A DNA stretch of 64,000 bases from Palsa-504 sp963789225 (GTDB lineage Bacteria; Actinomycetota; Actinomycetes; Streptosporangiales; Streptosporangiaceae). The DNA lies in contig CAWBKD010000005.1 in NCBI GenBank assembly GCA_963789225.1, forward strand, positions 62,001 to 126,000, read 5' to 3'. The position numbers and the translations under genes are program-made. Below the pieces are notes generated by a model. That model was not told the origin of the DNA, did no database searches, and was given only the letters and a program-made list of their open reading frames with translations. Positions 25,839 through 34,071 of the stretch are shown in pieces; position 1 is the first letter of the stretch, and the number at the start of each line of letters is the position of its first letter.

Positions 25839-26379
25839 TCAGTCGCCCCCCTTGACCACCAGCTGGTGAAGGATCATCGTTCTCGCTGCCGCTGCCGCTG
25901 CCGCTGCCGCTGCCGCGGTCGATGCCGAGCGCGAACGCGTTCGGCGCGATGCTCCGCCCGCCGATCAGCAGCACCCGGCGGGTCACGCCGGCCGGCGTGT
26001 CATCGCCGTAGCGGACCGGTTCGGTAACGAACGCGCTGTCCGGCTGCTCGCCGCGGACCAGCCTGCGCCACAGTGCCGCGTATACCGTCACCATGTCGGC
26101 TGCCACCTGCCCCGGCAGGCGCGGCGCCGGCACCAGCCACCTGACCCGCATCCGGAACCGTGTCGCCGCCTGATAGGTGGCCAGCTCCGCGAGCAGCGCC
26201 GCGATCGCGGCGGCTCCCGCGCCTGCGAGCAGTTCGTCGGTGGCGAGGGAGTCGTCGAGCATGACCCACAACGACATCAGCAGCACCCACCAGACCAGCC
26301 AGGCGCCGATCCTGGCGGCAGGCGGCTGGTGGTATTTCCGCTCCCTCGGTTCCCCGGCGAGCGGGCCACGGTCTGGCAT
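25839..26379 (-). CDS. mrpE: Mrp antiporter subunit E, apparent frameshift near its end
   Basis: The first 155 residues are MrpE-like: two N-terminal membrane helices (WLVWWVLLMSLWVMLDDSLA), then PGQVAADMVTVYAALWRRLV and APNAFALGIDR. Family members then end with a short block like M-I-L-H-Q-L-V-V-K. That block is present, but one frame away (TMILHQLVVKGGD and a TGA at 25839-25841, 1 bp before mrpF). The raw frame instead runs GSGSGSGSGSENDDPS into mrpF. A one-base shift probably lies beside the hexamer repeat at 25884-25913. A SigB-type promoter lies 10 bp upstream of the ATG. Confidence 0.85.
25884..25913. repeat. hexanucleotide repeat in mrpE, 5 x CGCTGC
   Basis: Five perfect copies of CGCTGC encode alternating Gly-Ser on the minus strand near the end of mrpE. 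Unit changes here keep the frame, but the mrpE frameshift lies next to the tract, so slippage or sequencing difficulty is plausible at this spot. Confidence 0.8.
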
Positions 26380-26388
26380 GCCAGCCGA

Positions 26389-26412
26389 CTACCCTATGTG
26401 GCCCGCGCAAAC
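26389..26412 (-). promoter_or_regulatory. SigB/SigF-type promoter of the mrp operon
   Basis: On the minus strand the sequence is GTTT, 14 bases, GGGTAG, in the 46-bp gap between the GH15 gene and mrpE. The expected start of transcription falls within a few bases of the mrpE ATG (26379), so the mRNA would be nearly leaderless. The same promoter form occurs at four other exact sites in the window. Confidence 0.65.
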
Positions 26413-26425
26413 CTGACCAGGCATA

Positions 26426-28204
26426 TCAGGCCCCACCCAGCTGCCCAGGCCCTGACGGCGCGGCCGACAAGCGGCCGGCGCATTCCAGCATCCCGGCGTG
26501 CACGAAGGCCTGGGGCAGGTTGCCCCGCAGCTGCCGCTGGCGGACGTCGTATTCCTCGGTGTACAGGCCCGCCGGGCCGCACGCCGCGCGGTTGCGCTCG
26601 AACCAGCGCGCTGCCGCGGCGGCGTCCCCGCAGGCCTGCGCGGCCTGCGCCATCCAGAACCCGCACAGCAGGAACGCGCCCTCGCTCTCGTGCAAGGGCC
26701 GGGCGTCGTGGCGGAACCGGTAGACGTACCCGTCCTCGGTCAGCTCGTCGTGGATCGCGCGGACCGTCGCGCGGCTGCGGGGGTCGTCGGCCGGCAGGGT
26801 TCCGCGGATCACCGGCAGCACCAGCGCGGCATCCACCCGCGCGTCCTCCGGTGAGCGCTGCCAGCGTCCCGTCGGATGGACGGCATCGCCGAGGCTGGCC
26901 AGCAGCGCGTCGGCCAGAGTGCTCCACCGGGCCGCCTGCCGCTGCCCCGGACCGTCGGGCGGCCCACCCACCGCGGCGGCCAGCGAGCGCAGGCCGGACA
27001 CGCACGCCAGGCGGGAATGCGTCCAGTGCCGGTCCCCGAGTTCCCAGATGCCCGCATCGGGCTCGGACCAGCGCTTCTCGATCGCCCCGGCGGCCACCGC
27101 CGCCGCCTGCCAGTTCTCTTCCGCGAGCATGTCCAGCCCGGCGGCCGCGGCGAACAGCTCAAGGCACTCCCCGAGCCCGTCCAGCTGGAACTGGCCGGCC
27201 ACCCGGTTCCCGATCCGGGTCGTCCCGCCCGGATACCCGCGCAACGGCACCCCGTGCTCGTCAGGAATGGGCTGCCCGGTCACGGTGTAGGCCGGCATGA
27301 GATCAGGACCGTCGGCCAGGATCCGCTCGGTCAGGAACTGGACGGTCCCGGCCAGCAACGGGTGCGGGCCGTGGGCGGCGACCGCCAGGCCGGCGTAACA
27401 CTGGTCACGGATCCAGGCGTACCGGTAGTCGTAGTTACGGCCTGCTTCCAGCCGCTCGGGCAGCGACGTAGTGGCGGCCGCGACCATCGCGCCGGTGCTG
27501 GCCGTCAGCCCGCGCAGGACAGCGTAGGCATGGCGGGCGTCGCGCGCCGCGATGAGGTCATCGCAGCGGGGCACCACCGTGGACCAACTCTCCTCGGTCG
27601 CCGCCCAGGCCTCGTCCGGATCGGGCGGCGGGCGGTCCAGCGGCCGGTCGGAAAGTTCTAGGACGAGATCGTGGTGACCCCCCTCTGGGAGCTTCACCGT
27701 GAGGACCAGACCGTCGGCGCCGACCCGGGCGCGGGCCGCGCCGGACCACTGGAACCAGATCCGGCCGCTGCGGCCGGTCCAGCACCCGCCAGCCCGAGAC
27801 AGCTCCGTCATCTTGCTGCGCCCGAAACCGGCGCGGACGTCCAGCAGCGCGTTCACCCGGGCGGGCCCGTCGACCGCCTCGATGCGCCGCAGGATCACGG
27901 CGCGGTGCGGGTCGGCCGGCATGGCCAGCGCCTCCCGGCACTCGGTGCGCGATGAGCCGACCCAGCGGCTGCGCCAGATCAGGCTGCCGCTCTCGTAGTA
28001 GCCGCCCCAGACATGCCACGGATCGGCCGACGCGACGGCGTAGGCGCCGTGGCCGCCGAGCAGCCCGCTGAAGACCGCCGGGCTGTCCCACCGCGGCGCG
28101 CACAGCCACGAGATGGCCCCGTCCTGTCCGATGAGCGCTCCGCGCTCCCCGTCGGCGATCAGCGCGTACTCACGCAGCACATGCGGGCGGAACGATGCGG
28201 TCAT
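26426..28204 (-). CDS. glycoside hydrolase family 15 protein (glucoamylase/trehalase-like)
   Basis: This 592-residue protein opens with an N-terminal beta domain (LIADGERGALIGQDGAISWL). The catalytic (alpha/alpha)6 barrel follows, with YDYRYAWIRDQCYAGLAVAA, then GIWELGDRHWTHSRLACVSG (general acid region) and SEGAFLLCGFWMAQAAQACG. These blocks and the length match intracellular GH15 enzymes of bacteria, which act on maltodextrins or trehalose. No signal peptide is seen. The substrate is uncertain. It ends 14 bp before the mrp promoter. Confidence 0.9.
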   Translation of the reverse strand: MTASFRPHVLREYALIADGERGALIGQDGAISWLCAPRWDSPAVFSGLLGGHGAYAVASADPWHVWGGYYESGSLIWRSRWVGSSRTECREALAMPADPHRAVILRRIEAVDGPARVNALLDVRAGFGRSKMTELSRAGGCWTGRSGRIWFQWSGAARARVGADGLVLTVKLPEGGHHDLVLELSDRPLDRPPPDPDEAWAATEESWSTVVPRCDDLIAARDARHAYAVLRGLTASTGAMVAAATTSLPERLEAGRNYDYRYAWIRDQCYAGLAVAAHGPHPLLAGTVQFLTERILADGPDLMPAYTVTGQPIPDEHGVPLRGYPGGTTRIGNRVAGQFQLDGLGECLELFAAAAGLDMLAEENWQAAAVAAGAIEKRWSEPDAGIWELGDRHWTHSRLACVSGLRSLAAAVGGPPDGPGQRQAARWSTLADALLASLGDAVHPTGRWQRSPEDARVDAALVLPVIRGTLPADDPRSRATVRAIHDELTEDGYVYRFRHDARPLHESEGAFLLCGFWMAQAAQACGDAAAAARWFERNRAACGPAGLYTEEYDVRQRQLRGNLPQAFVHAGMLECAGRLSAAPSGPGQLGGA

Positions 28205-28313
28205 GGGCCCCTGCTGTCCCGCAGCGCCCAGTCCAAACGCCGTTCGGCGCGTTTAGCCCGCCCCCCGCCGGGCAGCGGCTTCGACATCCCTCAGGCCCAG
28301 GAAGGCTTATCCA

Positions 28314-29327
28314 ATGGAAACCCAGACCGTTGTCGTCACCGGTGCGAGCGCCGGAATCGGGCGCGCCACCGCACGCCTGTTCGGGCAGCGCGGCGCCCGC
28401 GTCGCCCTGATCGCCCGCGGCCAGGCCGGGCTGGACGGCGCGGCCCGCGACGTGGAGGAGGCCGGCGGCACGGCGCTCACGATCAGCGCCGACGTGGCCG
28501 ATTACGATCAGGTCGTCGCGGCGGCCCGGCAGGTCGAGGAGCAACTCGGGCCGATCGACGTGTGGGTCAACGTCGCGTTCACCTCGGTCTTCTCGCCGTT
28601 CCGTGAAATCGCCGCGGATGAGTTCCGGCGGGTCACCGAGGTCAGCTACCTCGGGTTCGTGCACGGGACGATGGCGGCCCTCGCGCTGATGCGCCCCCGG
28701 GGCCGGGGCACGATCGTGCAGGTCGGATCGGCGCTCGGCGAACGCAGCATCCCGCTGCAGTCGGCCTACTGCGGAGCCAAGCACGCCATCAACGGATTTA
28801 CGTCCTCGGTGCGCTGCGAGTTGCTGCACGAGGACTCCGGCGTGCACGTGACCGTGGTCCAGATGCCCGCCGTCAACACGCCTCAGTTCTCCTGGGTGCG
28901 CTCCAGGCTGCCGAACCATCCCCAGCCCGTGCCGCCGATCTACCAGCCCGAGGTCGCCGCCCGCGGGGTGCTGTACGCCGCGGACCATCCGCGCCGCAGG
29001 CAGTACTGGGTGGGCGCCAGCACCGCGGCCACCCTGCTCGCCAACCGGGTGGTGCCGGCCGTGCTCGACCGCTACCTGGCCCGGACCGGTTACGCCGCCC
29101 AGCAGACGGCCCAGCCCGCCGAACCCGGCCGCCCCGATAACCTGATGCAGCCCGTCGACGGCGGCAGCGGGCACGATTTCGGGCCGCACGGCGCCTTTGA
29201 CGACAGGTCGCACGACCGCAGCCCGCAGCTGTGGATGTCACAGCACGCCGGCGTGTCCGCCGGGGCGGTCGCCGGGGCGGCCGTCATCGGGGCGTTCCTG
29301 GTCGGATGGCTCGGACGCCGCCGGTGA
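28314..29327 (+). CDS. short-chain dehydrogenase with C-terminal membrane anchor
   Basis: This 337-residue protein has the SDR cofactor motif VVVTGASAGIGRATA, with catalytic Ser in IVQVGSALGERS and Tyr-Lys in SAYCGAKHAINGF. The SDR core ends near residue 270. A polar linker and a C-terminal hydrophobic helix (GAVAGAAVIGAFLVGWLGRR) follow, which should tether it to the membrane. The substrate is unknown. A small membrane protein gene follows with a GTGA overlap. The upstream gap contains GTTT-N15-GGGCAG, a weak SigB-like match. Confidence 0.9.
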   Translation: METQTVVVTGASAGIGRATARLFGQRGARVALIARGQAGLDGAARDVEEAGGTALTISADVADYDQVVAAARQVEEQLGPIDVWVNVAFTSVFSPFREIAADEFRRVTEVSYLGFVHGTMAALALMRPRGRGTIVQVGSALGERSIPLQSAYCGAKHAINGFTSSVRCELLHEDSGVHVTVVQMPAVNTPQFSWVRSRLPNHPQPVPPIYQPEVAARGVLYAADHPRRRQYWVGASTAATLLANRVVPAVLDRYLARTGYAAQQTAQPAEPGRPDNLMQPVDGGSGHDFGPHGAFDDRSHDRSPQLWMSQHAGVSAGAVAGAAVIGAFLVGWLGRRR

Positions 29328-29713
29328 CGGCGCCGGCCGCGGGAACGGCCGCGGGGCGAGAGTTGCAGATGATCCGGGTCGGCTACGGGGCGGCGCTGGT
29401 GCTGATGCCCGGCACGACGATCTTCCTCGCCACCGGCCGCGTCCCCGGCAAGCGGACCCGCCGGGTGGCGCAGGTGCTCGGTGCCCGGCACCTGGCGCAG
29501 GCCGCGCTGACCGCCACCGCGCCCCGGCCCGGGGTGTTCGCGATCGGCTGGCAGGTCGATGCGGTGCATGCCGCGTCGATGCTGCTGCTCGCCGCGGTCA
29601 GCCGGGCCGCGCGCAGTGCCGCCCTGACCGACGCGCTGACCGAGGCCGCGTTCGCCGCCGCGGGGTTCTCGGCATCGATCGGTGAATCGGCGGTCCGTCC
29701 GCTAGGTCAGTGA
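29324..29713 (+). CDS. small membrane protein coupled to the SDR gene
   Basis: From GTG 29324, overlapping the SDR stop (GTGA), the frame gives 129 residues; ATG 29306 is an alternative start. It contains IRVGYGAALVLMPGTTIFLA and VLGARHLAQAALTATAPRPG, then VDAVHAASMLLLAAVS, suggesting three membrane segments. I recognise no named family. Coupling suggests it works with the SDR. Its 3' end overlaps the convergent enolase-superfamily gene by 7 bp. Confidence 0.75.
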   Translation: MTAPAAGTAAGRELQMIRVGYGAALVLMPGTTIFLATGRVPGKRTRRVAQVLGARHLAQAALTATAPRPGVFAIGWQVDAVHAASMLLLAAVSRAARSAALTDALTEAAFAAAGFSASIGESAVRPLGQ

Positions 29714-30870
29714 CGGCGGTAGGGTTCGGCATCGGCGTCCCGCAGCGTCAAGCCGAGGCCCGGCTGGTCCGGGTCGGGCGTCATGACCCCGCCGTCAGGA
29801 TCCAGGGCGCCGTCGAAGAGCATCTGCTCGATCCGCTGGTGGTCGTGGAAGTACTCGACGTGCCGCAGGTTGGGCACCGCAGCGCCCACCCGCGCATGCA
29901 GGTTAGGTGCGCAGTGCCCGGAGACCTGCACATTGTGTGCCGCCGCCAGGGCGGACCCGCGCAGGAACTCGGTGATGCCGCCGCAGCGGGTCACGTCTAG
30001 CTGCAGGCAGTCCACCGCGCCGGCATCGATGAGCCGGGCCGAGTCGGCCAGCGACCAGCTGTACTCCCCGGCCGCCACGTCGGGTAGCACCTGGCGCCGC
30101 ACCGCGGCGAGCCCGGCCAGGTCCTGCGAGGAAACGGGCTCCTCGAACCAGCTCACCCCGTACTCCGCGACCCGGTGGCCGACCCGCACCGCCTGCCCGG
30201 TCGTATATCCGCCGTTGGCGTCCACGTAAAGCTCGGCGTCAGGCCCGATGACGTCCCGGGCGAGGGCCACCCGCTCCAGGTCCCGCCGCTCACGGGTGCC
30301 CCAGCTCTCGCCGATCTTGATCTTCACTCGCGGGATGCGGTCCTTCCCCACCCAGCCGGCCAGCTGCTCGCGGGTCTGGTGCTCGTCGTAGCTGGTGAAA
30401 CCGCCGCTTCCGTAGACGGGGACGCTGTCGCGCGCCTGGCCGAGTAGCCGGGTCACCGACACGCCGAGCAGGCGTGCCTTGAGATCCCACAGAGCTATGT
30501 CCACCGCGGAGATGGCCGTCGCCGCGATTCCCGGGCGCCCGATGTTGCGCACCGCGCGCGCCATGGCCTCGGCCGCTCCGGGCACGTCCATCGCGCTGCG
30601 GCCGATCACCGCCCCGGCCAGCACGTCGGCGATGACGTCGCCGGCCGCGGCGGCCGCGTAACTCCAGCCGATGCCGAGTGTCGTCCCAGCCCGGACCGAA
30701 GCGAGCACCATGATGGTCTTGTCCCAGGCGAGCGTCCCGTCCGCCTCAGGCGCATCCGTCGGGATCACATAGGCGGTGCTGGTGATCTCCCGCACGATCG
30801 GCCCGTCATCGCGCACGCTGAACCCCTTCGCGTCATGCTCCGTCGTTAACTGGATGACTGCTACCTGCAC
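29707..30870 (-). CDS. enolase superfamily protein (mandelate racemase/muconate lactonizing group)
   Basis: This 387-residue protein has the N-terminal capping domain and a C-terminal barrel. The barrel carries RVKIKIGE (the K-x-K base), ELYVDANGGY (first metal Asp), SWFEEPVSS (Glu), AAGEYSW, LQLDVTRCGGITE and QVSGHCAPNLHA. These match acid-sugar dehydratase and racemase members. Such enzymes abstract a proton alpha to a carboxylate. The exact substrate cannot be told. The GTG start at 30870 is followed by a typical strand, QVAVIQLTTE. Confidence 0.88.
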   Translation of the reverse strand: MQVAVIQLTTEHDAKGFSVRDDGPIVREITSTAYVIPTDAPEADGTLAWDKTIMVLASVRAGTTLGIGWSYAAAAAGDVIADVLAGAVIGRSAMDVPGAAEAMARAVRNIGRPGIAATAISAVDIALWDLKARLLGVSVTRLLGQARDSVPVYGSGGFTSYDEHQTREQLAGWVGKDRIPRVKIKIGESWGTRERRDLERVALARDVIGPDAELYVDANGGYTTGQAVRVGHRVAEYGVSWFEEPVSSQDLAGLAAVRRQVLPDVAAGEYSWSLADSARLIDAGAVDCLQLDVTRCGGITEFLRGSALAAAHNVQVSGHCAPNLHARVGAAVPNLRHVEYFHDHQRIEQMLFDGALDPDGGVMTPDPDQPGLGLTLRDADAEPYRRH

Positions 30871-30916
30871 GGGGCGCCCTCAAACGTTCCGGGTGACGAA
30901 CGTCACAATCGTCAAT

Positions 30917-30940
30917 GTTTACCTTCGCCCGGCTGGGCTA
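30917..30940 (+). promoter_or_regulatory. possible SigB-like promoter of the C45-type gene
   Basis: GTTT, 14 bases, GGGCTA lies 34 bp before the TTG start at 30975. It keeps the -35 and spacing of the exact sites elsewhere in the window but differs at the -10, so it is only a possible promoter. Confidence 0.35.
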
Positions 30941-30974
30941 GCCGTGTGTCGTTCCCGAACATAGGAGACAGGCG

Positions 30975-32138
30975 TTGCAGCCTTCGAGCTGGCAGGACTG
31001 GCAGCGGTGGGTGCAGGACGTCGACTGGTCGGACTGGCGCTCGTGGCTGCGGCGCGTCGCCTCGACAGACTGGACGACAGGCCCGTGGCCGGGCGCTCCC
31101 TGGGATCAGGCCTCCCTGGCCGGGGAGGTGTCCCTGACGTTGCGGGCGTTCGGCGAAGACGAGCCGGGCGAGGGGATCGGCGAGCACCTCACGGCAGCCT
31201 GGCCAGCCTTCCGCGAATGGTGGCGCGAGGGCGCGGCCCGCCCGACGGCCGGGCAGGCCCGGGCGCGGCTCGAAGAGCACATGCCCGAGCTCGTGCCGAC
31301 GTGGCAGCGGCTGGTCGGCATGCTCGGCGACGACCCCGAGGCGGCAGCCGCGCTGGCCCTGTGGAACCCGCCGCCGTTCCTGACCGGCTGCTCGCAGGCG
31401 GCGGTGCTGCCCGGCGGCCCGGCGCTGGTCCGTAACTACGACTGGGACTACCGGCTGTTCGAGGCGGTGGTGGCCAGGACGGGGTACGGCGGGCGGCCTG
31501 TGCTCGGGATGCTCGACTGCCTGTGGGGTCTGCTGGACGGGGTTAACGACGCGGGCCTGGCCGTCTCGCTGACCTTCGGCGGCCGGCCGCAGGTCGGCGA
31601 GGGGTTCGGGATCCCGCTGGTGATCCGCTACGTGCTGCAGACCTGCGAGACGGTCGATGACGCGGTGCGGACATTGCGCCGTATCCCCGTGCACATGTCC
31701 TATAACGTCACGGCGATCGACCGGGACGGGCGGCGCGCCACGGTTTACCTGGCCCCGGACCGCCCCGCTCAGGTAACCAGCCTGGCCGTGGCCACCAACT
31801 ACCAGGGCACGGTGGAATGGGCGCCGTACGCCGCCGCCATCCGGACCGTCGAGCGGCAGGAGCACCTGGAGGAACTGGTGGCGGCCGGGGCAGATGGCCC
31901 CAGCATCGTCGCGGCCTGCCTGCGGCCCCCGCTGTACGCCACCCGTTTCGGTGCGGGCTTCGGGACCCTCTATACCGCCGAGTACCGCCCGGCCGAAGGG
32001 GCTGTGAGTTATCACTGGCCGGAATGCACCTGGAGCCAGTCCCTGGACCATCTCCGCCCCGGCACTATCCAGGTCCGGCTCGGCGGCGCTGATCTCGCCC
32101 CGCCACCCTTCTCATCACGGGACGCCGCGGCGGAGTAA
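30975..32138 (+). CDS. C45-type Ntn-hydrolase (acyl-CoA:6-APA acyltransferase-like)
   Basis: This 387-residue protein has FLTGCSQAAVL at residues 136-146 with Cys139 as the likely N-terminal nucleophile after self-cleavage, then LVRNYDWDYRLFE, DGVNDAGLAVSLTFGG and AVATNYQG. These fit the C45 peptidase/acyltransferase fold. The N-terminus is unusual, with eight Trp in the first 45 residues (SWQDWQRWVQDVDWSDWRSW). The start is a TTG at 30975 with AGGAG 8-12 nt upstream. The substrate is unknown. Confidence 0.85.
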   Translation: MQPSSWQDWQRWVQDVDWSDWRSWLRRVASTDWTTGPWPGAPWDQASLAGEVSLTLRAFGEDEPGEGIGEHLTAAWPAFREWWREGAARPTAGQARARLEEHMPELVPTWQRLVGMLGDDPEAAAALALWNPPPFLTGCSQAAVLPGGPALVRNYDWDYRLFEAVVARTGYGGRPVLGMLDCLWGLLDGVNDAGLAVSLTFGGRPQVGEGFGIPLVIRYVLQTCETVDDAVRTLRRIPVHMSYNVTAIDRDGRRATVYLAPDRPAQVTSLAVATNYQGTVEWAPYAAAIRTVERQEHLEELVAAGADGPSIVAACLRPPLYATRFGAGFGTLYTAEYRPAEGAVSYHWPECTWSQSLDHLRPGTIQVRLGGADLAPPPFSSRDAAAE

Positions 32139-32167
32139 GCCTCGGCCGGCCGGGTAGCAGGCGCGCC

Positions 32168-32345
32168 ATGACGCGCTCTGACACCGGCAAGCTCCAGCAC
32201 GCGCTCACCGAAGCCGTCGACGGCGAGGTCCGGTTCGACGCGGGCTCGCCGACCAGGACACCGTCATGCTGGCCGACGGATTCTCCTGCCGCACGCAGCT
32301 GGCCGTCGGCCGCACCGGCCGGGAGGGCTGGCACCTAGCCCAGTT
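32168..32345 (+). pseudogene. FAD-linked oxidoreductase reduced to its two ends
   Basis: ATG 32168 begins TGKLQHALTEAVDGEVRFDA with GS, the usual opening of a D-lactate dehydrogenase-like FAD/Fe-S oxidoreductase (about 950 residues). Directly after it, in another frame, comes TVMLADGFSCRTQLAVG followed by GREGWHLAQ, which is the C-terminal end of the same kind of protein. The roughly 900 residues between are gone. The frame carrying the tail continues to 32460 as a hydrophobic stretch that may be unrelated. Confidence 0.6.
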
Positions 32346-32530
32346 CTTGCTGGTGACCAGCTATGTCGGCGGCAGCCTGGCCGCGGGCCTGATTACCGTC
32401 TTCATCGCCGGCCTGTTCGGCCTGTTGTGGTTCGCGTTCCCGCTCGCCAGGCGCCACTGACCGCGCCGCGCCAGATAGCGGTATTGTTCGTCCCGGCATG
32501 GGCGAGTCAGCGCTGACCAACCGCAGCCGG

Positions 32531-33541
32531 TCAGCGCTTAGGTGATTCCCCGCTCTGGAGTTCCTCGGCGCTCGTCTGCGCGCCCCGGTAACCCGCCAGC
32601 GCGGCCGCCTCGCGTTCGGTTTCCGCGTTCAGCTCGGCCCCGAGCAGAACCGCCAGCCCCACCAGGTAGAGCCAGAAGATGAGAATCACCACTCCGGCGA
32701 ACGCCCCGTAGGTCTTGCCGTACGAGCCGAACTTGGCCACATAGAACGAGAAGCAGAGCGATGCGAGCAGGAAAATGACCGTGCCCAGCAGGCCGCCAGG
32801 GCTGACCCACCGCCAGCGGGGCGTCTCGCGGTTCGGCCCGAGGAAGTAGTAGAACGAGAACAGCAGCGTGATCAAGACGATGGTTACCACCCAGCGCACC
32901 ACCGTCCAGGCAACAGTGAAGGCCGTCACGCTCACTCCGACGTGGCCCTCGATCCCCGACCCGATCGACGCGCCGAACACGATCAGGGCCGAGGCCATCC
33001 CGCCGATGATCATTGTGGCCAGCATGAGCGGGAACGCGTAGAGCCGCTTGGCCACGAACTTACGGTCGACAGGGACTTCGTAGGCAATATCGAGCCCGGT
33101 TTCCAGCGCGGCCATGCCGCCTGAAGCACTCCATACCGCGACCGCCACGCCGATGATCAAGGCCGTCAGCGAACTGGCCGACGAGCGAGTGGTGGCCGAC
33201 TGCACAGCCTGGGTGAAGACCGTCCCAGCACCTTGCGGCAGGGCCTGGTCCAGGCCGTTAACCAGCCGGTGCAAGCCGCTCGCTCCGATGTGCGCCAGCC
33301 TCGCCACGCCGAGCAACGCGATGAGCGCCGGGAACAGCGCCAGGAACCAGTGATAGGCCAGGCTCCCGGCCGTGATGCTGCACCGGTCACGGACGAACTT
33401 TTTCCCGGTGCGCTTGAACGTATTCTTCCAGCCGGTCCCGCCTAGCTCGAGCGGAGTCTCGGGGCCGCCAGACACCTCCTTCTGCGGCGGGATCGTATCC
33501 TGGCCCGCGTGCCGACCGCGCCGTGGGTTCAGCGGCGTCAT
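32531..33541 (-). CDS. YihY/BrkB family inner membrane protein
   Basis: This 336-residue protein has six membrane helices and the family blocks RCSITAGSLAYHWFLALFPA, IIGVAVAVWSASGGMAALET and SPGGLLGTVIFLLASLCFSF, ending with GAELNAETER. It was once named ribonuclease BN but is a membrane protein of unclear function. ATG 33541 overlaps the stop of the holin-like gene by 4 bp, so the two are coupled. Confidence 0.93.
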   Translation of the reverse strand: MTPLNPRRGRHAGQDTIPPQKEVSGGPETPLELGGTGWKNTFKRTGKKFVRDRCSITAGSLAYHWFLALFPALIALLGVARLAHIGASGLHRLVNGLDQALPQGAGTVFTQAVQSATTRSSASSLTALIIGVAVAVWSASGGMAALETGLDIAYEVPVDRKFVAKRLYAFPLMLATMIIGGMASALIVFGASIGSGIEGHVGVSVTAFTVAWTVVRWVVTIVLITLLFSFYYFLGPNRETPRWRWVSPGGLLGTVIFLLASLCFSFYVAKFGSYGKTYGAFAGVVILIFWLYLVGLAVLLGAELNAETEREAAALAGYRGAQTSAEELQSGESPKR

Positions 33542-33834
33542 GTCTTCTTCCAGCGCCAGATGGCCACCGAACCGGCGATCAGGACGCCGACGGCCAGCGC
33601 CACCGGCCAGCGGCGCTGCAGTAGGCAGCCCACGCCATAGATCGCGATGACGCCGGATGCGCCGAACAGGCCGGCGCCCAGCGCCGCCTGCTTGCCCTTG
33701 CTAGTCATCTCCAGCCGGGCGAGTTTCAGCTCGTCCCGGACGAGCACGGAAACCTGCTCGGACAGCATCGTGACGAGCTGCCCGGTCGTGTGCTCTTCGT
33801 GATTGGGAAATTGAGTCGCGCTTGAACGTTCCAC
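33538..33834 (-). CDS. Holin-X/DUF1469-type small membrane protein, probably shortened
   Basis: This 98-residue protein has the amphipathic start TGQLVTMLSEQVSVLVRDEL followed by KLARLEM, then GAGLFGASGVIAIYGVGCLL. Actinobacterial Holin-X proteins (about 130-150 residues) have two long helix pairs here. This copy goes from GVGCLL straight to a short basic stretch and one helix, suggesting an internal deletion that kept the frame open. It overlaps the YihY gene by 4 bp. A weak SigB-like site lies upstream. Confidence 0.7.
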   Translation of the reverse strand: MERSSATQFPNHEEHTTGQLVTMLSEQVSVLVRDELKLARLEMTSKGKQAALGAGLFGASGVIAIYGVGCLLQRRWPVALAVGVLIAGSVAIWRWKKT

Positions 33835-33876
33835 GGGACGTCCCTTCGTCCGGACTGCTGGTTTAGTTCCGTGCGC

Positions 33877-33901
33877 TTACCCAGCCGACCGCAGGTTTAA
33901 C
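33877..33901 (-). promoter_or_regulatory. weak SigB-like promoter upstream of the Holin-X-like gene
   Basis: On the minus strand: GTTA, 15 bases, GGGTAA, about 43 bp before the start at 33834. It differs from the exact GTTT-N14-GGGTAG sites at two bases and in spacing, so it is listed as possible only. The surrounding gap (33835-34071) shows no gene. Confidence 0.35.
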
Positions 33902-34071
33902 GTGACCGCGCCACCAGGGAACGTCGCGTCCACCGCGACTTGCAATACGGACATGCGAAACATGCGCGACCGCCCGTCGATGGGCTCCGATCCGGAACGC
34001 GGCGGGCTGGCCGTCGGCCGCTCGTTGCTCCGCGGCGCGCTCTTCAGCCCACCCGGAACGCGTGGCCCGCG

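Noticed and set aside
28205..28313. GTTT-N15-GGGCAG (plus) and GTTT-N14-GGGACA (minus) in the GH15-SDR gap
   Set aside because: Both resemble the stress promoter but differ in the -10 core; too weak to list as promoters.
30861..30888. GTTT-N15-AGGTAG on the minus strand
   Set aside because: The -10 lies inside the start of the enolase-superfamily gene, so it cannot drive that gene from its usual start.
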